This document shows, piece after piece, positions 16,839-23,943 of a DNA stretch of 47,599 nucleotides. Below the pieces are notes generated by a model. It was not told where the DNA came from. It did no database searches and saw nothing but the letters and a program-made list of their open reading frames with translations. A program made the position numbers and the translations under genes. Each line of letters starts with the position of its first letter. Positions within the stretch are counted from its first letter, which is position 1. This stretch comes from JAVVTR01 sp036653535 (GTDB lineage: Bacteria > Bacteroidota > Bacteroidia > Bacteroidales > P3), in assembly GCA_036653535.1 (NCBI GenBank), contig JAVVTR010000015.1, positions 1 to 47,599 of the forward strand, written 5' to 3'.

Positions 16839-17671
16839 GCGTTGTTTTTTGTTATAATCCCCGAAAAGTCTATAGATAAGGCATGGGTAGGACATTCCTC
16901 TACGCATTTTCTACAATGAATGCAGAGGGTATCGTTGATATATGCCAAATTGTTGTTTAAGGATATGGCCGATTGAGGACATACTTTTACACATTTGCCG
17001 CAACCTATGCAAGAAACTTTACATACTTTGGTTGAAATAGCACCTTTTTGTTGGTTCATGCAACGAACATAAATACGGCTACTATCTTCATTTTTGCAGC
17101 GTATTTCTATAATGTTTCTCGGGCAAGATCTTGCGCAAGCTCCGCAAGCCGTGCACTTATCTTCCTCCACTTCCGGCAAGGCCGTTAATTCATTTATATG
17201 AATAGCATCAAAGTTACAAGCTTTAACGCAATCGCCTAAACCTAAGCAGCCATAAGCGCAACCGTTTTCTCCGCCATAGAGCCCATTGGCAAAAGCACAA
17301 TTAGCAGCACCTTCAAATTTTACTTTTTGCGAGCTGTTTTTTTTCCCGCCTGCACAGCGAACTACCGCAATTTTTTTAATTTTTTGTTCGGAAGCAATTC
17401 CTAAAATTTCTGCAATTTTACTCACTTCGTTTTGGGTACAAGCCGGACAAATCACACTTGTACTTTTATTTTTTACAATACATTCCGCCATATCGCGGCA
17501 TCCTGCTTTTCCGCAAGCCCCACAATTCGCTCCTGGCAGGCATTCGTTTACTAAGTCTATTCGAGGATCTTCCTCTACTTTGAACTTCTGTGCAACAAAA
17601 TACAATACCAAAGCCGAAATAAGCCCAAGGACCGATAAAAGTGCCAAGGCATAAAAGAATGATTCGTTCAC
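16835..17671 (-). CDS. rnfB: Rnf complex subunit RnfB (multi-cluster ferredoxin subunit)
   Basis: An N-terminal membrane anchor (residues 7-28) is followed by the Rnf 4Fe-4S domain, with the NCGACGKAGC motif at residues 49-58 and the remaining Cys near CPAC. A Cys-rich ferredoxin region then carries four further cluster motifs: CLGLGDCVKAC, CTACGACARSCP, CIGCGKCVKVCP and CIHCRKCVEECP. At 278 residues it is longer than the proteobacterial form and resembles the clostridial/Bacteroides type. It is the likely entry point for electrons from reduced ferredoxin. First rnf gene; 56 bases separate it from purN upstream, without a clear promoter between. Confidence 0.95.
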   Translation of the reverse strand: MNESFFYALALLSVLGLISALVLYFVAQKFKVEEDPRIDLVNECLPGANCGACGKAGCRDMAECIVKNKSTSVICPACTQNEVSKIAEILGIASEQKIKKIAVVRCAGGKKNSSQKVKFEGAANCAFANGLYGGENGCAYGCLGLGDCVKACNFDAIHINELTALPEVEEDKCTACGACARSCPRNIIEIRCKNEDSSRIYVRCMNQQKGAISTKVCKVSCIGCGKCVKVCPQSAISLNNNLAYINDTLCIHCRKCVEECPTHALSIDFSGIITKNNA

Positions 17672-17727
17672 GTTATTAGTTTTTATTTAGGTCTGTAGAA
17701 AAATTTAATTAAAATAAAACTGTTTTT

Positions 17728-18303
17728 TTAAAGCACATTTTTTATCCATTTTTCTATAATTATGGGGAAATATTTTTGTTCGAGTTCGTGTATGCGAGCG
17801 GCCAAGGTCTCGGGGCTGTCGTTGGGCTTTACTTCGCAACGGGCTTGAAACAACAAATTCCCTTGGTCGTAGTGTTCATCTATATAGTGAATGCTGATGC
17901 CGCTTTCTTTTTCTTTGTTTTTTACTACCGCTTCATGTACATGACTTCCATACATGCCTTTGCCTCCGTAAAGTGGAAGTAGAGCAGGATGTATATTAAG
18001 GATGTGTTTTGGATAGGCTTGAACCAAATACGGTGGAATTAGGCACAAAAAGCCAGCTAAAACCAAATGAGTAATAGCTTGTTTTTGCAAAATAGGAAGC
18101 ATGAAATTAGGATCGTTGAGGTTTTGTTTGGAAATAATACAAGTAGGCAGGGATAATTGTTTGGCCCTTTGTAGAACAAAAGCGTCCTTGCAATTACAAA
18201 ATAAAATGGAGGGATGAATATCTACACTATTTTGAAAATAGTCGCAAATACCTTGCATATTGGTGCCGTTTCCGGATGCAAAAATAGCTATTTTAGACTC
18301 CAT
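17728..18303 (-). CDS. purN: phosphoribosylglycinamide formyltransferase (GAR transformylase)
   Basis: PurN transfers a formyl group from 10-formyl-THF to GAR in purine synthesis. IAIFASGNGTNMQGI (residues 5-19) is the phosphate-binding N-terminus. The active-site region LNIHPALLPLYGGKGMYG (about 101-118) contains the catalytic Asn and His, and ISIHYIDEHYDQGNLLFQ contains the catalytic Asp loop. Length 191 is normal. It is first in the minus-strand run that continues into rnfB, so purine and Rnf genes may share a transcript. No other pur gene is present. Confidence 0.94.
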   Translation of the reverse strand: MESKIAIFASGNGTNMQGICDYFQNSVDIHPSILFCNCKDAFVLQRAKQLSLPTCIISKQNLNDPNFMLPILQKQAITHLVLAGFLCLIPPYLVQAYPKHILNIHPALLPLYGGKGMYGSHVHEAVVKNKEKESGISIHYIDEHYDQGNLLFQARCEVKPNDSPETLAARIHELEQKYFPIIIEKWIKNVL

Positions 18304-18441
18304 GTGTTTTATTGTTTTTTATTTTATTTTGTGCCGATATATTGGTAATATTAATATATCCATATAGAAACCTTTCTTTGGGGCATATAGGAAAAAGGGG
18401 GAAAGGCTTGCTAATATTGGCTTGGAAGGACTCTCTCTTAG

Positions 18442-18515
18442 AAACGGCTTTCATTTATGCCGTTTATTTCCATTTTTGCCGTTTTTAAAGGGAGAAAAAC
18501 AAAACGGCAAAGATA
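18442..18515. promoter_or_regulatory. cluster of AAACGGC inverted motifs and -7 element upstream of purN
   Basis: The 404-base divergent region between purN and acpP contains four copies of AAACGGC in alternating orientation (18442, 18459, 18478, 18502). The inner pair forms an 11-bp perfect inverted repeat, TTTGCCGTTTT (18475-18485) with AAAACGGCAAA (18501-18511). It overlaps a minus-strand -7 match TATCTTTG (18515-18508). A regulator or RNA structure controlling purN is a reasonable reading. A CAAA (minus TTTG) sits 15 bases upstream, shorter than the consensus spacer. Confidence 0.4.
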
Positions 18516-18645
18516 CAAAATATATAAAGACAAAGCATCTATATTTAAGTAGAAATGTTTGGATTGTTCGTAGAAGAATAATACGTCGTAATGCAATGTA
18601 ATATAGTAAATTAACCATTGTACTGTATAAAAAAATGGGTTTAAG

Positions 18646-18677
18646 TTGGTAAAATTCCGAAATTTGTATTTTCTTTG
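18646..18677 (+). promoter_or_regulatory. probable acpP promoter
   Basis: TTG at 18646-18648 and TTTCTTTG at 18670-18677, 21 bases apart, resemble TTTG-N19-21-TAnnTTTG with one departure (T for A) in the -7 element. The 5' leader would be about 25 bases. Confidence 0.4.
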
Positions 18678-18707
18678 CAGTCAGTTTAACCCAAAAAAAA
18701 GTAAAAA

Positions 18708-18944
18708 ATGTCTCAAATTGCAAGTGATGTAAAAGCTATCATTGTTGATAAGCTTGGTGTAGATGAAAAAGAAGTTACTCCAGAAGCTAACTTTACCAAC
18801 GATCTTGGTGCGGATTCATTGGATACCGTTGAATTGATTATGGAATTTGAAAAGAAATTTAGTCTTTCTATACCCGATGATCAAGCCGAAAAGATTACTA
18901 CCGTAGGAGATGCTATTTCTTACATCGAAAAAAATTCAAAATAA
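18708..18944 (+). CDS. acpP: acyl carrier protein
   Basis: The 78-residue acidic protein carries growing fatty acyl chains. DLGADSLDTVELIM contains Ser37, the 4'-phosphopantetheine attachment site (DSL motif). Helix II is fully conserved. It is followed 17 bases later by fabF and then rnc, a common bacterial arrangement. The phosphopantetheinyl transferase at 25753-26556 could be the modifying enzyme, although the primary AcpS is usually encoded separately. Confidence 0.97.
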   Translation: MSQIASDVKAIIVDKLGVDEKEVTPEANFTNDLGADSLDTVELIMEFEKKFSLSIPDDQAEKITTVGDAISYIEKNSK

Positions 18945-18961
18945 AAGCAATTTCCAACTTT

Positions 18962-20212
18962 ATGGAATTAAAGAGAGTTGTAATTACAGGTTTAGGCGCG
19001 CTAACTCCAATTGGCAACAATGTTCCTGATTATTGGAAGTCGTTAGTCGAGGGTGTTAGCGGAGCTGCGCCTATAACTCGTTTTGATGCGAGTAAGTATA
19101 AAACTCAGTTTGCTTGTGAATTGAAGGGTTTTGATATTACTCAATTCATGGATAGGAAAGAAGCTCGCAAGCATGATTTGTTTTCACAGTACGGCATGAT
19201 AGCCTCTGATGAGGCCATTGCTGATTCTGGAATTCTTTCTGATACCTTAAACAAAGACAGAGTAGGCGTTATTTGGGCTTCCGGAATAGGAGGCCTTATT
19301 AGTTTGTTTGGAGAAGTGGTAGATTATTCTTCCGGAGACGGGGTTCCTCGTTTTAGTCCGTTTTTTATTCCGAAAATGATTGCTGATATTGCAGCGGGTC
19401 ATATTAGTATAAAGAATGGATTTCGAGGGCCTAATTTTGCTACAGTTTCTGCTTGTGCTTCTTCAGCAAATGCTTTGGTGGATGCTTATACTTATATACG
19501 CCTCGGGAAGGCAGATGCTTTTATATGTGGAGGTTCGGAAGCTGCCGTAACACAGGCTGGTGTAGGAGGTTTTAATTCTATGCATGCATTATCTACTCGT
19601 AACGAAGATCCTAAAACAGCTTCTCGTCCTTTCGATAAAGATAGAGATGGTTTCGTTTTAGGCGAAGGTGCAGGAGGTATTGTAATAGAAGAATTAGAAC
19701 ATGCTAAAGCTCGTGGAGCCAAAATATATGCGGAAGTAGTTGGAGCTGGAATGACAGCAGATGCTTACCATATGACTTCTCCTCATCCAGAAGGTTCTTG
19801 TGTATGCAGGGCCATGCAATTATCCTTAGAAGACGGAAATTACAAACCTACAGATGTAGACTATATTAATACGCACGGTACTTCTACTCCTTTGGGAGAT
19901 TTACCGGAAGTGTTAGGAATAGAGAAATTCTTAGGAGAACACCTTTACAAGATAAATATAAATTCTACCAAATCTTGTACCGGTCATTTACTTGGAGCAG
20001 CAGGAGCTATAGAAGCTATTGCTACGGTTCTATCTATAAAAAATGGAATAATAACTCCTACGATCAACCATTTTACAGATGATCCAGAGATGGATAGTAA
20101 AATCAATTATACTTTCGGAAAAGCCCAAAAGAGAGCTATAAATTTTGCTTTAAGCAATACTTTCGGTTTTGGGGGGCATAATGTATCTATTGCCTTTAAA
20201 AAATACGAATAA
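18962..20212 (+). CDS. fabF: beta-ketoacyl-ACP synthase II
   Basis: This 416-residue condensing enzyme elongates acyl-ACP with malonyl-ACP in the cytoplasm. The catalytic triad is complete: Cys165 in TVSACASSANAL, His305 in INTHGTSTPLGD and His342 in KSCTGHLLGAAG, with Lys337 nearby. SRPFDKDRDGFVLGEGAG is the thiolase-fold signature. Length and motifs match FabF rather than FabB. It is co-oriented with acpP and rnc; the 100 bases before rnc hold no recognisable terminator. Confidence 0.97.
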   Translation: MELKRVVITGLGALTPIGNNVPDYWKSLVEGVSGAAPITRFDASKYKTQFACELKGFDITQFMDRKEARKHDLFSQYGMIASDEAIADSGILSDTLNKDRVGVIWASGIGGLISLFGEVVDYSSGDGVPRFSPFFIPKMIADIAAGHISIKNGFRGPNFATVSACASSANALVDAYTYIRLGKADAFICGGSEAAVTQAGVGGFNSMHALSTRNEDPKTASRPFDKDRDGFVLGEGAGGIVIEELEHAKARGAKIYAEVVGAGMTADAYHMTSPHPEGSCVCRAMQLSLEDGNYKPTDVDYINTHGTSTPLGDLPEVLGIEKFLGEHLYKININSTKSCTGHLLGAAGAIEAIATVLSIKNGIITPTINHFTDDPEMDSKINYTFGKAQKRAINFALSNTFGFGGHNVSIAFKKYE

Positions 20213-20312
20213 ATAATTTCGTGTTGGGGGCAGATGGTCGAGTAGAAAATTAAAAATGGTTCTAAAACTTCTGCCGATTTCATCCGAATTTTCAAGATTA
20301 ATTTAGAAAAAA

Positions 20313-21512
20313 ATGTTTGGATTTATTCCTGCATATCTATCGAAAGATAGAAAGCTATACGTAGCTATTAAAAATATTCTCGGGTTCTATCCTGAGAATA
20401 TTTTTTTATATCAATTAGCCTTTCGTCATAAATCTGCCTCTGAAATAAGCAATGGATTTAGGAGAAATAATGAACGCTTAGAATATTTGGGGGATGCTGT
20501 ATTAAGCGTGGTGGCGGCACATTATCTTTTTGAACGCTATCCTAATCAGGACGAAGGTTTCTTAACGGAAATGCGTTCTAAAATGGTTAGTAGAGCCACT
20601 CTTAATAAGGTGGGTATGAAAATGGGGTTGCATTCCTTGATTCGTATTGAACAAAATTCTCAAAATGGATTTAAATCGGTAGATGGAGATGCTTTGGAAG
20701 CTTTGGTAGGAGCTATATTCTTGGATAAAGGCTTCCGCTTTACAGAAAAAGTTATTTTGAACCGTATTATATCGCTTCATATTGATGTAGATGAAATGGA
20801 GCATAAAGAGTGGAACTTTAAAAGTAAATTGATAGATTGGGGGCAGAAAGAAAAATGCAATGTACATTTTCAGGTTTTGGAAACCATAAATAGGGGCCAA
20901 AAAAAATTATATAAAATAGATGTGATTATAGATGGGGTGTCTCGGGGGCAGGGGATAGATCATTCTATTAAATCGGCCGAGCAATTGGCGGCGGAAAATG
21001 CTTGTAAGAATTATGTAGAGAAATATATGGCTTCTCAAGATAAGGATAGATTTAGAGAACCAATATTGGAAGAGGATCATATAATACCCAAGGCGACTCT
21101 AATAGAGGAAGTAGAAGAGGTACAGGAAAAAACGCTTATAGAGAAGAAACAAAAGGTAGAGGATAGTGGCTTAGTCTTAGTGGAGGAAGCAGAAGTTATA
21201 CAGGAAAAGTTACCGATAGAGCATTCTGAAAATGCAGAGGATATAGTTTTCGTAGAGGAAGAAGAGAAAAATACAATGGTGGAGGAGGCCTCGGAATTGA
21301 CTTCGGAGAGAGTCTCAGAGGATGCCTCAGAGAGAGTCTCGGAGGATGCCTCGAAAGTAGAGATAGAACCATTTCTTGAATCTTTTTCTGAAAAAAAAGG
21401 AGTAGATATTTTTCTTGAAAAAAACATAATTTCTTCAGAAAAGGGGGATGCGAAAATGGATGCAGAAGCCGTCAAATCTACCAATCAACCTACAGAAAAC
21501 AAAGAGATATAG
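20313..21512 (+). CDS. rnc: ribonuclease III with long acidic C-terminal tail
   Basis: RNase III cleaves double-stranded RNA (rRNA and mRNA processing). The signature NERLEYLGDAVL is at residues 53-64. The second acidic site DGDALEALVGAIFLD (124-138) supplies metal-binding Asp/Glu. The dsRNA-binding domain spans about 167-236. Typical bacterial enzymes end here at about 225-250 residues. This one continues for about 160 more residues of Glu/Val/Ser-rich low-complexity sequence, including a duplicated ERVSEDAS at about residues 332-347 encoded by a 24-bp direct repeat. The tail is probably disordered and of unknown role. The catalytic parts are intact. Confidence 0.93.
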   Translation: MFGFIPAYLSKDRKLYVAIKNILGFYPENIFLYQLAFRHKSASEISNGFRRNNERLEYLGDAVLSVVAAHYLFERYPNQDEGFLTEMRSKMVSRATLNKVGMKMGLHSLIRIEQNSQNGFKSVDGDALEALVGAIFLDKGFRFTEKVILNRIISLHIDVDEMEHKEWNFKSKLIDWGQKEKCNVHFQVLETINRGQKKLYKIDVIIDGVSRGQGIDHSIKSAEQLAAENACKNYVEKYMASQDKDRFREPILEEDHIIPKATLIEEVEEVQEKTLIEKKQKVEDSGLVLVEEAEVIQEKLPIEHSENAEDIVFVEEEEKNTMVEEASELTSERVSEDASERVSEDASKVEIEPFLESFSEKKGVDIFLEKNIISSEKGDAKMDAEAVKSTNQPTENKEI

Positions 21513-21600
21513 GGCTGTGAAGTAGTTGCTTATGGAGATCTTTATTTGCTTTGTACTAAGCATAAAACAGTATAGAATTTGTAAGGGTAGGGTGGCATTC

Positions 21601-21648
21601 TAAAGCGTAGGGGCTTAACATCTATAGATGTTAAGCCCCTACGCTTTA
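21601..21648. terminator. 48-bp perfect palindrome, probable bidirectional terminator
   Basis: A 24-base arm starting TAAAGCGTAGGGGCTTAA (21601-21624) is followed immediately by its exact reverse complement (21625-21648). It lies between convergent rnc and pyrI. The stem is strong, but each side ends in only a short T run, so termination would be imperfectly rho-independent. It could instead be a mobile palindromic repeat. Confidence 0.55.
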
Positions 21649-21678
21649 TTAGTAATGAAATAGACTACTTGTTATTTC

Positions 21679-22134
21679 TTATATAAATTCCATATTAGAT
21701 TTAATAGTATTTTTTTCACAATACCCGCATTTTAGTTTCAATTCCGGGGTTTGTGTTACTTTAAATTTGGTTTCTATAGGTTGGTGATTAGTGATACAAT
21801 TAGGGTTCATACATTTTACTAAATTATGTATTTCCTCTGGTAGGGTCACGGCTGTTTTGCGAACCACTTCAAAATCTCGTATTTCAATAATAGTGGCGTA
21901 TGGCGAAAATAAAGCAATTTTATTTATTTCTTCGTCTTTGAAATAGCGATTGGAAACTTTCAAGATGCCTTTTTTCCCGTATTTTTTACTATCTAAATTA
22001 GAACCCAAATAAATTTTATTCTCACAATTTTCCAATCCTAAGATATGGAGAACACGAAAAACTTCCCCTTGAGAGATATGGTCTATAACGGTTCCGTTTT
22101 CCAAAGCGGACACCAATAATTCTTTTTTTGTCAT
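21679..22134 (-). CDS. pyrI: aspartate carbamoyltransferase regulatory subunit
   Basis: PyrI binds CTP/ATP and gives allosteric control to PyrB. With the start at 22134 (MTKKELLVSALENG) it has 151 residues, close to the usual 153; the frame remains open to 22275 but that stretch overlaps pyrB and is unlike the family. GTVIDHISQG at residues 14-23 is the nucleotide-binding N-terminal motif. The zinc site is Cys108, Cys113, Cys136 and Cys139. It lies 32 bases after pyrB, forming a pyrBI operon of the enterobacterial/Bacteroidota type. Confidence 0.95.
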   Translation of the reverse strand: MTKKELLVSALENGTVIDHISQGEVFRVLHILGLENCENKIYLGSNLDSKKYGKKGILKVSNRYFKDEEINKIALFSPYATIIEIRDFEVVRKTAVTLPEEIHNLVKCMNPNCITNHQPIETKFKVTQTPELKLKCGYCEKNTIKSNMEFI

Positions 22135-22166
22135 TTTCTGAATTTTTAAAGGGATGAATAATATAT

Positions 22167-23078
22167 TTATTGTTTTGCACCTAAAATCAAGGCCATTAGT
22201 GCTTGGCGAACATACACTCCATTTTGTGCTTGCTGAAAATAATAGGCATAAGGCGTTTGATCTACATCTGTACAAATTTCATTTACACGAGGGAGTGGAT
22301 GTAATATTTTCATCGTTTTTTTACAGCCTTGTAGCATGGATTGGTTCAAGATATAGGTATTCTTAACTTTTTCGTATTCCATAGGATCTGCAAACCTTTC
22401 TCTTTGAACGCGAGTCATATAAATAATATCGGCTATAGGAATTACATCGTTTAAATTGGTATATTGATGATATTCTAGATCTCTATCCTTTATATCTTGT
22501 TTCACATAGCTGGGAAGTTTCAATTCCGGAGGAGAAACTAAGTGAAAGGTACAACCGAAGTTGCAGAGGGCATTGGTTAAGGAGTGGACGGTTCTTCCGT
22601 ATTTCAGATCTCCTACAAAGGCAATGTTTAGATGGTCTAAGTGTCCTTGCGTTTTGCGTATGGAATACATATCCAACAAACATTGGGTTGGATGCTGATT
22701 GGCCCCGTCGCCTGCGTTAATTACGGGAACCTTAGCTACCTCAGATGCATAGCGGGCGCTACCCTCTTTGGGATGTCGCATTACAATTAGATCGGCGTAG
22801 TTGCTAACCATAAGGATGGTGTCTTTTAAAGTTTCTCCTTTAGATACACTGGAATTGCTGGAATCGGAGAATCCAATAACCCTTGCTCCTAATTGATTGG
22901 CTGCACTTTCAAAACTAAGACGAGTACGGGTAGATGGTTCAAAAAAGAGGGTAGCCACCACTTTATCGGTAAGAATAGGTTGGTGGGTCTGTTTTTCAAA
23001 ACCTTCTGCTACGTCTAACACGTGCAAATGCTCTTCTTTGGTGAAGTCATTAATGGAAATTAAATTTTTGTTTTTCAT
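22167..23078 (-). CDS. pyrB: aspartate carbamoyltransferase catalytic subunit
   Basis: PyrB makes N-carbamoyl-aspartate from carbamoyl phosphate and aspartate, the first committed pyrimidine step. FFEPSTRTRLSFE (residues 45-57) is the carbamoyl-phosphate loop. SSVSKGET (77-84) contains the Lys of the flexible loop. GDGANQHPTQCLLD and ILHPLPRVNEI complete the active site. Length is 303 residues against about 310 for the family. Its ATG overlaps the TGA of the upstream leader frame as ATGA (23075-23078), suggesting translational coupling. Downstream pyrI completes the holoenzyme. Confidence 0.97.
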   Translation of the reverse strand: MKNKNLISINDFTKEEHLHVLDVAEGFEKQTHQPILTDKVVATLFFEPSTRTRLSFESAANQLGARVIGFSDSSNSSVSKGETLKDTILMVSNYADLIVMRHPKEGSARYASEVAKVPVINAGDGANQHPTQCLLDMYSIRKTQGHLDHLNIAFVGDLKYGRTVHSLTNALCNFGCTFHLVSPPELKLPSYVKQDIKDRDLEYHQYTNLNDVIPIADIIYMTRVQRERFADPMEYEKVKNTYILNQSMLQGCKKTMKILHPLPRVNEICTDVDQTPYAYYFQQAQNGVYVRQALMALILGAKQ

Positions 23079-23596
23079 AATAAAGGCTGTATATGTGTAT
23101 GTTTAATGGATGTGGTAAAAAGGAGAAATTTTTGTAGAAAGAAAACCGAGGGACGTTTGTTAAGAAAGCGGATATAATTATTGGAAAATAATATATTTAA
23201 TTTAAAAAAAGCCAGATAAAATGAGAGAGGTTTTAGGAAAATTGAAAGAGATGCTTTTATGCAGGTCAATAATTTTAGCGTATTAAACTGCTTAGTATTT
23301 CTATTGTTGAGAAGAGATGCTTTTATGCAGGTCAATAATTTTAGCGTATTAAACTGCTTAGTATTTCTATTGTTGAGAAGAGATGCTTTTATGCAGGTCA
23401 ATAATTTTAGCGTATTAAACTGCTCAGTATTTCTATTGTTGAGAAGAGATGCTTTTATGAAGGTAAATAATTTTAGAGGGGAAAACAAAAAAAAAGCGAT
23501 CCAAAAAAGGAATCGCTGCGATATGGAAAAAACAAAAAACAAGAAAGTCAACTGACGTGATAAAATTTTGTTCCGGAATTGTGTTTGCTTCTTCAT
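23075..23596 (-). CDS. long pyrB leader reading frame spanning an attenuator (putative leader polypeptide)
   Basis: From ATG 23596 a stop-free frame of 173 codons runs to TGA at 23075, overlapping the pyrB ATG by four bases. Its first 25 codons begin MKKQTQFRNKILSRQ and then become Phe/Leu-rich (LTFLFFVF) because the RNA is a U tract. An intrinsic terminator follows inside the frame (codons about 27-37), then four 22-residue repeats with the core KASLLNNRNT, then Phe/Leu-rich sequence to the end. It has no homology I recognise, and its composition is unlike a folded protein. By analogy with E. coli pyrBI, where translation of a leader through a U-rich pause site blocks an attenuator, this looks like a regulatory leader. 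It could also be fortuitous, since the 66-bp repeat unit keeps the frame automatically. Confidence 0.5.
   Translation of the reverse strand: MKKQTQFRNKILSRQLTFLFFVFSISQRFLFWIAFFLFSPLKLFTFIKASLLNNRNTEQFNTLKLLTCIKASLLNNRNTKQFNTLKLLTCIKASLLNNRNTKQFNTLKLLTCIKASLSIFLKPLSFYLAFFKLNILFSNNYIRFLNKRPSVFFLQKFLLFTTSIKHTHIQPLL
23247..23473. repeat. 66-bp tandem repeats, three full copies and one partial
   Basis: Copies start at 23247, 23313 and 23379, with a diverged partial copy from 23445. The plus-strand unit begins AGAGATGCTTTTATGCAGG. Full copies are nearly identical (one T/C difference in copy three), indicating recent expansion. The unit is 22 codons and lacks stops in the minus-strand leader frame that ends at pyrB. 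Confidence 0.95.
23486..23517 (-). terminator. intrinsic terminator/attenuator in the pyrB leader
   Basis: Read on the minus strand, AGCGATTCC (23517-23509) and GGATCGCT (23502-23495) form a stem with one bulged base and a T6 loop. A run of nine T follows at once. No complete gene ends here; the only transcript it can stop is one starting upstream of the pyrB leader. A U-rich tract (minus strand 23549-23526, TTTCTTG-T6-G-T6) precedes it, as a UTP-sensitive pause site would. Confidence 0.7.
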
Positions 23597-23605
23597 ACCG
23601 GAAAG

Positions 23606-23666
23606 CAAAAATACAGCTTATTCAAAAAAAATAGTAAAAAATGAAGAGAAGTTATTAACAAAAATA
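23606..23666 (-). promoter_or_regulatory. candidate promoter region for the pyrB leader transcript
   Basis: Two minus-strand TATTTTTG matches to the -7 element lie at 23613-23606 and 23666-23659. Neither has a TTTG at the right distance. The outer one would give a leader of about 57 bases before ATG 23596. The remainder of 23597-23943 has no gene that I can support; it is very A/T-rich. Confidence 0.35.
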
Positions 23667-23841
23667 ATAATAAGCTGATTAATAAATATTTTAGATTGGT
23701 AAAAAAAACGTGAGTTCAAATAGTCCATGCCATTTTTCGAGAAGTAAATAAAATGATAAAAAAAATATACTCTGTTTTGGAAAGCAGAAAAAAAAATGTA
23801 ATTTAGTATCCTTATTGGGAGTAGGTTTTCAATTTGGATGG

Positions 23842-23859
23842 ACATTCTAATTAGAATGT
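23842..23859. promoter_or_regulatory. 18-bp perfect palindrome upstream of tpx, operator candidate
   Basis: ACATTCTAATTAGAATGT is fully self-complementary. It lies between a TTTG at 23833-23836 and a near -7 element TAGTTTTC at 23859-23866 (spacer 22), so a bound dimeric repressor would block polymerase. The distance to the tpx start is about 85 bases. A peroxide-responsive regulator is a plausible guess only. Confidence 0.45.
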
Positions 23860-23943
23860 AGTTTTCCAACGGCTTTAATGCAAAGGGAATGTATTTCTAA
23901 AAAAGAAAAATGGTTTTAAAATTATAAATTTTATTAAATAATA

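Noticed and set aside
23259..23555. Plus-strand 99-codon frame across the 66-bp repeats (repeated QVNNFSVLNCLVFLLLRRDAF)
   Set aside because: It is open only because the repeat unit is a multiple of three and lacks stops. It has no promoter or start context, while the opposite frame has the more meaningful ATGA link to pyrB.
23618..23869. Minus-strand frame of 83 codons between the pyrB leader and tpx
   Set aside because: Composition is Phe/Ile/Tyr/Asn-rich as expected from random A/T-rich DNA. It has no motif and overlaps the promoter-like elements.
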